Source: Protostelium mycophagum
Lineage: Eukaryota; Evosea; Variosea; Protosteliida; Protosteliaceae
Direction: 5' to 3'
Length of the DNA stretch: 31,148 nucleotides
NCBI GenBank assembly: GCA_002081555.1
Contig: MZNV01001690.1
Span: forward strand, 1-31,148
Part shown: positions 30,482 to 31,148 of the stretch, piece after piece
Numbering within the stretch: position 1 is the stretch's first letter
How the letters are laid out: each line of letters opens with the position of its first letter
Made by a program: the position numbers and the translations under genes
The notes under the pieces: model-generated
Seen by the model: the letters and a program-made list of their open reading frames with translations, nothing else
Database searches by the model: none
Told to the model about the DNA's origin: nothing

Positions 30482-31148
30482 ACATGTACAGAGAATAGTT
30501 GTGGTTTTATTTTCAAGAAGAATTTTTTGAATTTTTTGAATTTTTTGGCGCCAAGCGGCAATCTACAACTGACCTCTGATGATCAATAGCCTTGATGATG
30601 ATGGTATGTCAGCTTCAATGTTAGCCAGCACTGAAAAGTTCTTCAGGTTCATTACCCGGTGGATATGGATTTGTACAATCTTCAAAATTGAAAATAATTG
30701 CGGTCTGTTGCTGTGAGTGACACAAGGATTCAACATTAGTGTGTATTGGATAGCAACCGGCGAGAGGTACAAATACGTGTGATGTTCATATTAGCATGGT
30801 CAGCAGCTTGTGTAACCTGCACAGCCACAGCCTGCTTTTCTCCAAGAGGAAAGTAGTCAGGCCTAACATGGTAGATGGCATACTTATACAACCACACCAC
30901 TGGCATGACTCTTCAACACAGAGTAAAATTGTCCCAGGACTCAAAGCAGCCAACTGAGGCAAGACACCCCACATAGAAGAAGGCAGTCTGAGTTTTCTGG
31001 TCAGTACAGATGACACTGAGACATATTGATTAGGGGGTGCTATACCCTTCAGTCTGTCAGGCATTAATAATAATTATGTATATAATTATTATGTGATTAT
31101 CTGATAATAATCATGCTTTATTAAGGGAATGCGCAAGTGTGCATTTAC
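30482..31148. repeat. Repeat-derived region (copies R2b and R1b) downstream of SARAF
   Basis: About 30668-30785 matches 14025-14130 in the same orientation. About 30850-30925 matches 10905-10980 in reverse. Having both matched segments side by side here suggests that they are parts of one element, which would read on the minus strand. Coding-like frames cover 30563-31064 on that strand, but I cannot name the family and no terminal repeats were found. The element looks decayed. A minus-strand TTGTAG motif lies at 30561. Confidence 0.45.
31067..31092. repeat. Perfect AT-only inverted repeat (11-bp arms, 4-nt loop)
   Basis: ATAATAATTAT at 31067-31077 and ATAATTATTAT at 31082-31092 are exact reverse complements around GTAT. 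They sit at the edge of the repeat-derived region. This could be a cruciform or an element-end structure. Confidence 0.8.

Noticed and set aside
1-31148. CRISPR array, operon or prokaryotic signals
   Set aside because: No regularly spaced repeats exist, and intron-rich genes on both strands show a eukaryotic nuclear locus.

Overview
This 31 kb window is nuclear DNA of an intron-rich eukaryote with a compact genome. Genes sit on both strands, often 40-330 bp apart, and introns are mostly 35-200 nt with GT-AG ends. The gene set (COMPASS-type SET1, SNRPG, PRP18, RABL3, SARAF, a membrane-anchored GH16 enzyme, bacterial-type GAF proteins) fits a unicellular amorphean protist. An amoebozoan such as a protosteloid amoeba is my best guess, but this is inference and no marker settles it. 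The ten models named as exact below were built by joining exons whose phases agree, so each closes in frame.

Layout, left to right. 1-316: 3' end of a gene with an HSF-like DNA-binding domain. 637-2158 (+): PI3/4-kinase-like protein. 2352-2801 (+): four-helix membrane protein of the DUF6640 type. 2978-4111 (-): RasGAP-domain protein that appears to lack its arginine finger. 4600-5681 (-): unrecognised coiled-coil protein. 5849-5995 (+): first copy of a ~50-residue microprotein. 6235-10806 (+): SET1 histone H3K4 methyltransferase in ten exons. 11287-11815 (+): weak candidate gene. 11769-13821 (+): secreted glycoprotein of unknown function. 13822-15350: AT-rich, gene-poor stretch holding repeat copies. 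15351-17211 (-): GH16 glucanase/transglycosylase with signal peptide and C-terminal membrane anchor. 17333-17721 (+): SNRPG. 17931-18095 (-): second microprotein copy. 18583-20611 (-): FAD-dependent polyamine oxidase-like enzyme. 20940-22412 (+): RABL3. 23249-23973 (+) and 24727-25610 (-): convergent duplicated GAF-domain genes with conserved intron positions. 24217-24450 (-): small ORF between them. 25853-26431 (-): unrecognised basic protein. 27175-28958 (+): PRP18. 29113-29323 (-): possible 60-residue protein. 29336-30481 (+): SARAF-like protein. 30482-31148: repeat-derived sequence shared with two other places in the window.

Exact models, with every exon length and phase checked: PI kinase, RasGAP, coiled-coil protein, SET1, secreted glycoprotein, GH16, SNRPG, amine oxidase, PRP18 and GAF1. 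GAF2, RABL3 and SARAF also close.

The genes do not form one pathway. Two themes recur: RNA splicing (SNRPG, PRP18) and signalling (PI kinase, RasGAP, RABL3, GAF, SARAF). The most unusual signals are: a recurrent CGTTGTAG octamer at 3' splice sites and inside introns; very short introns (17, 28, 32, 33 nt); 5' splice sites of the form GTC; the microprotein family; and the arginine-less RasGAP.
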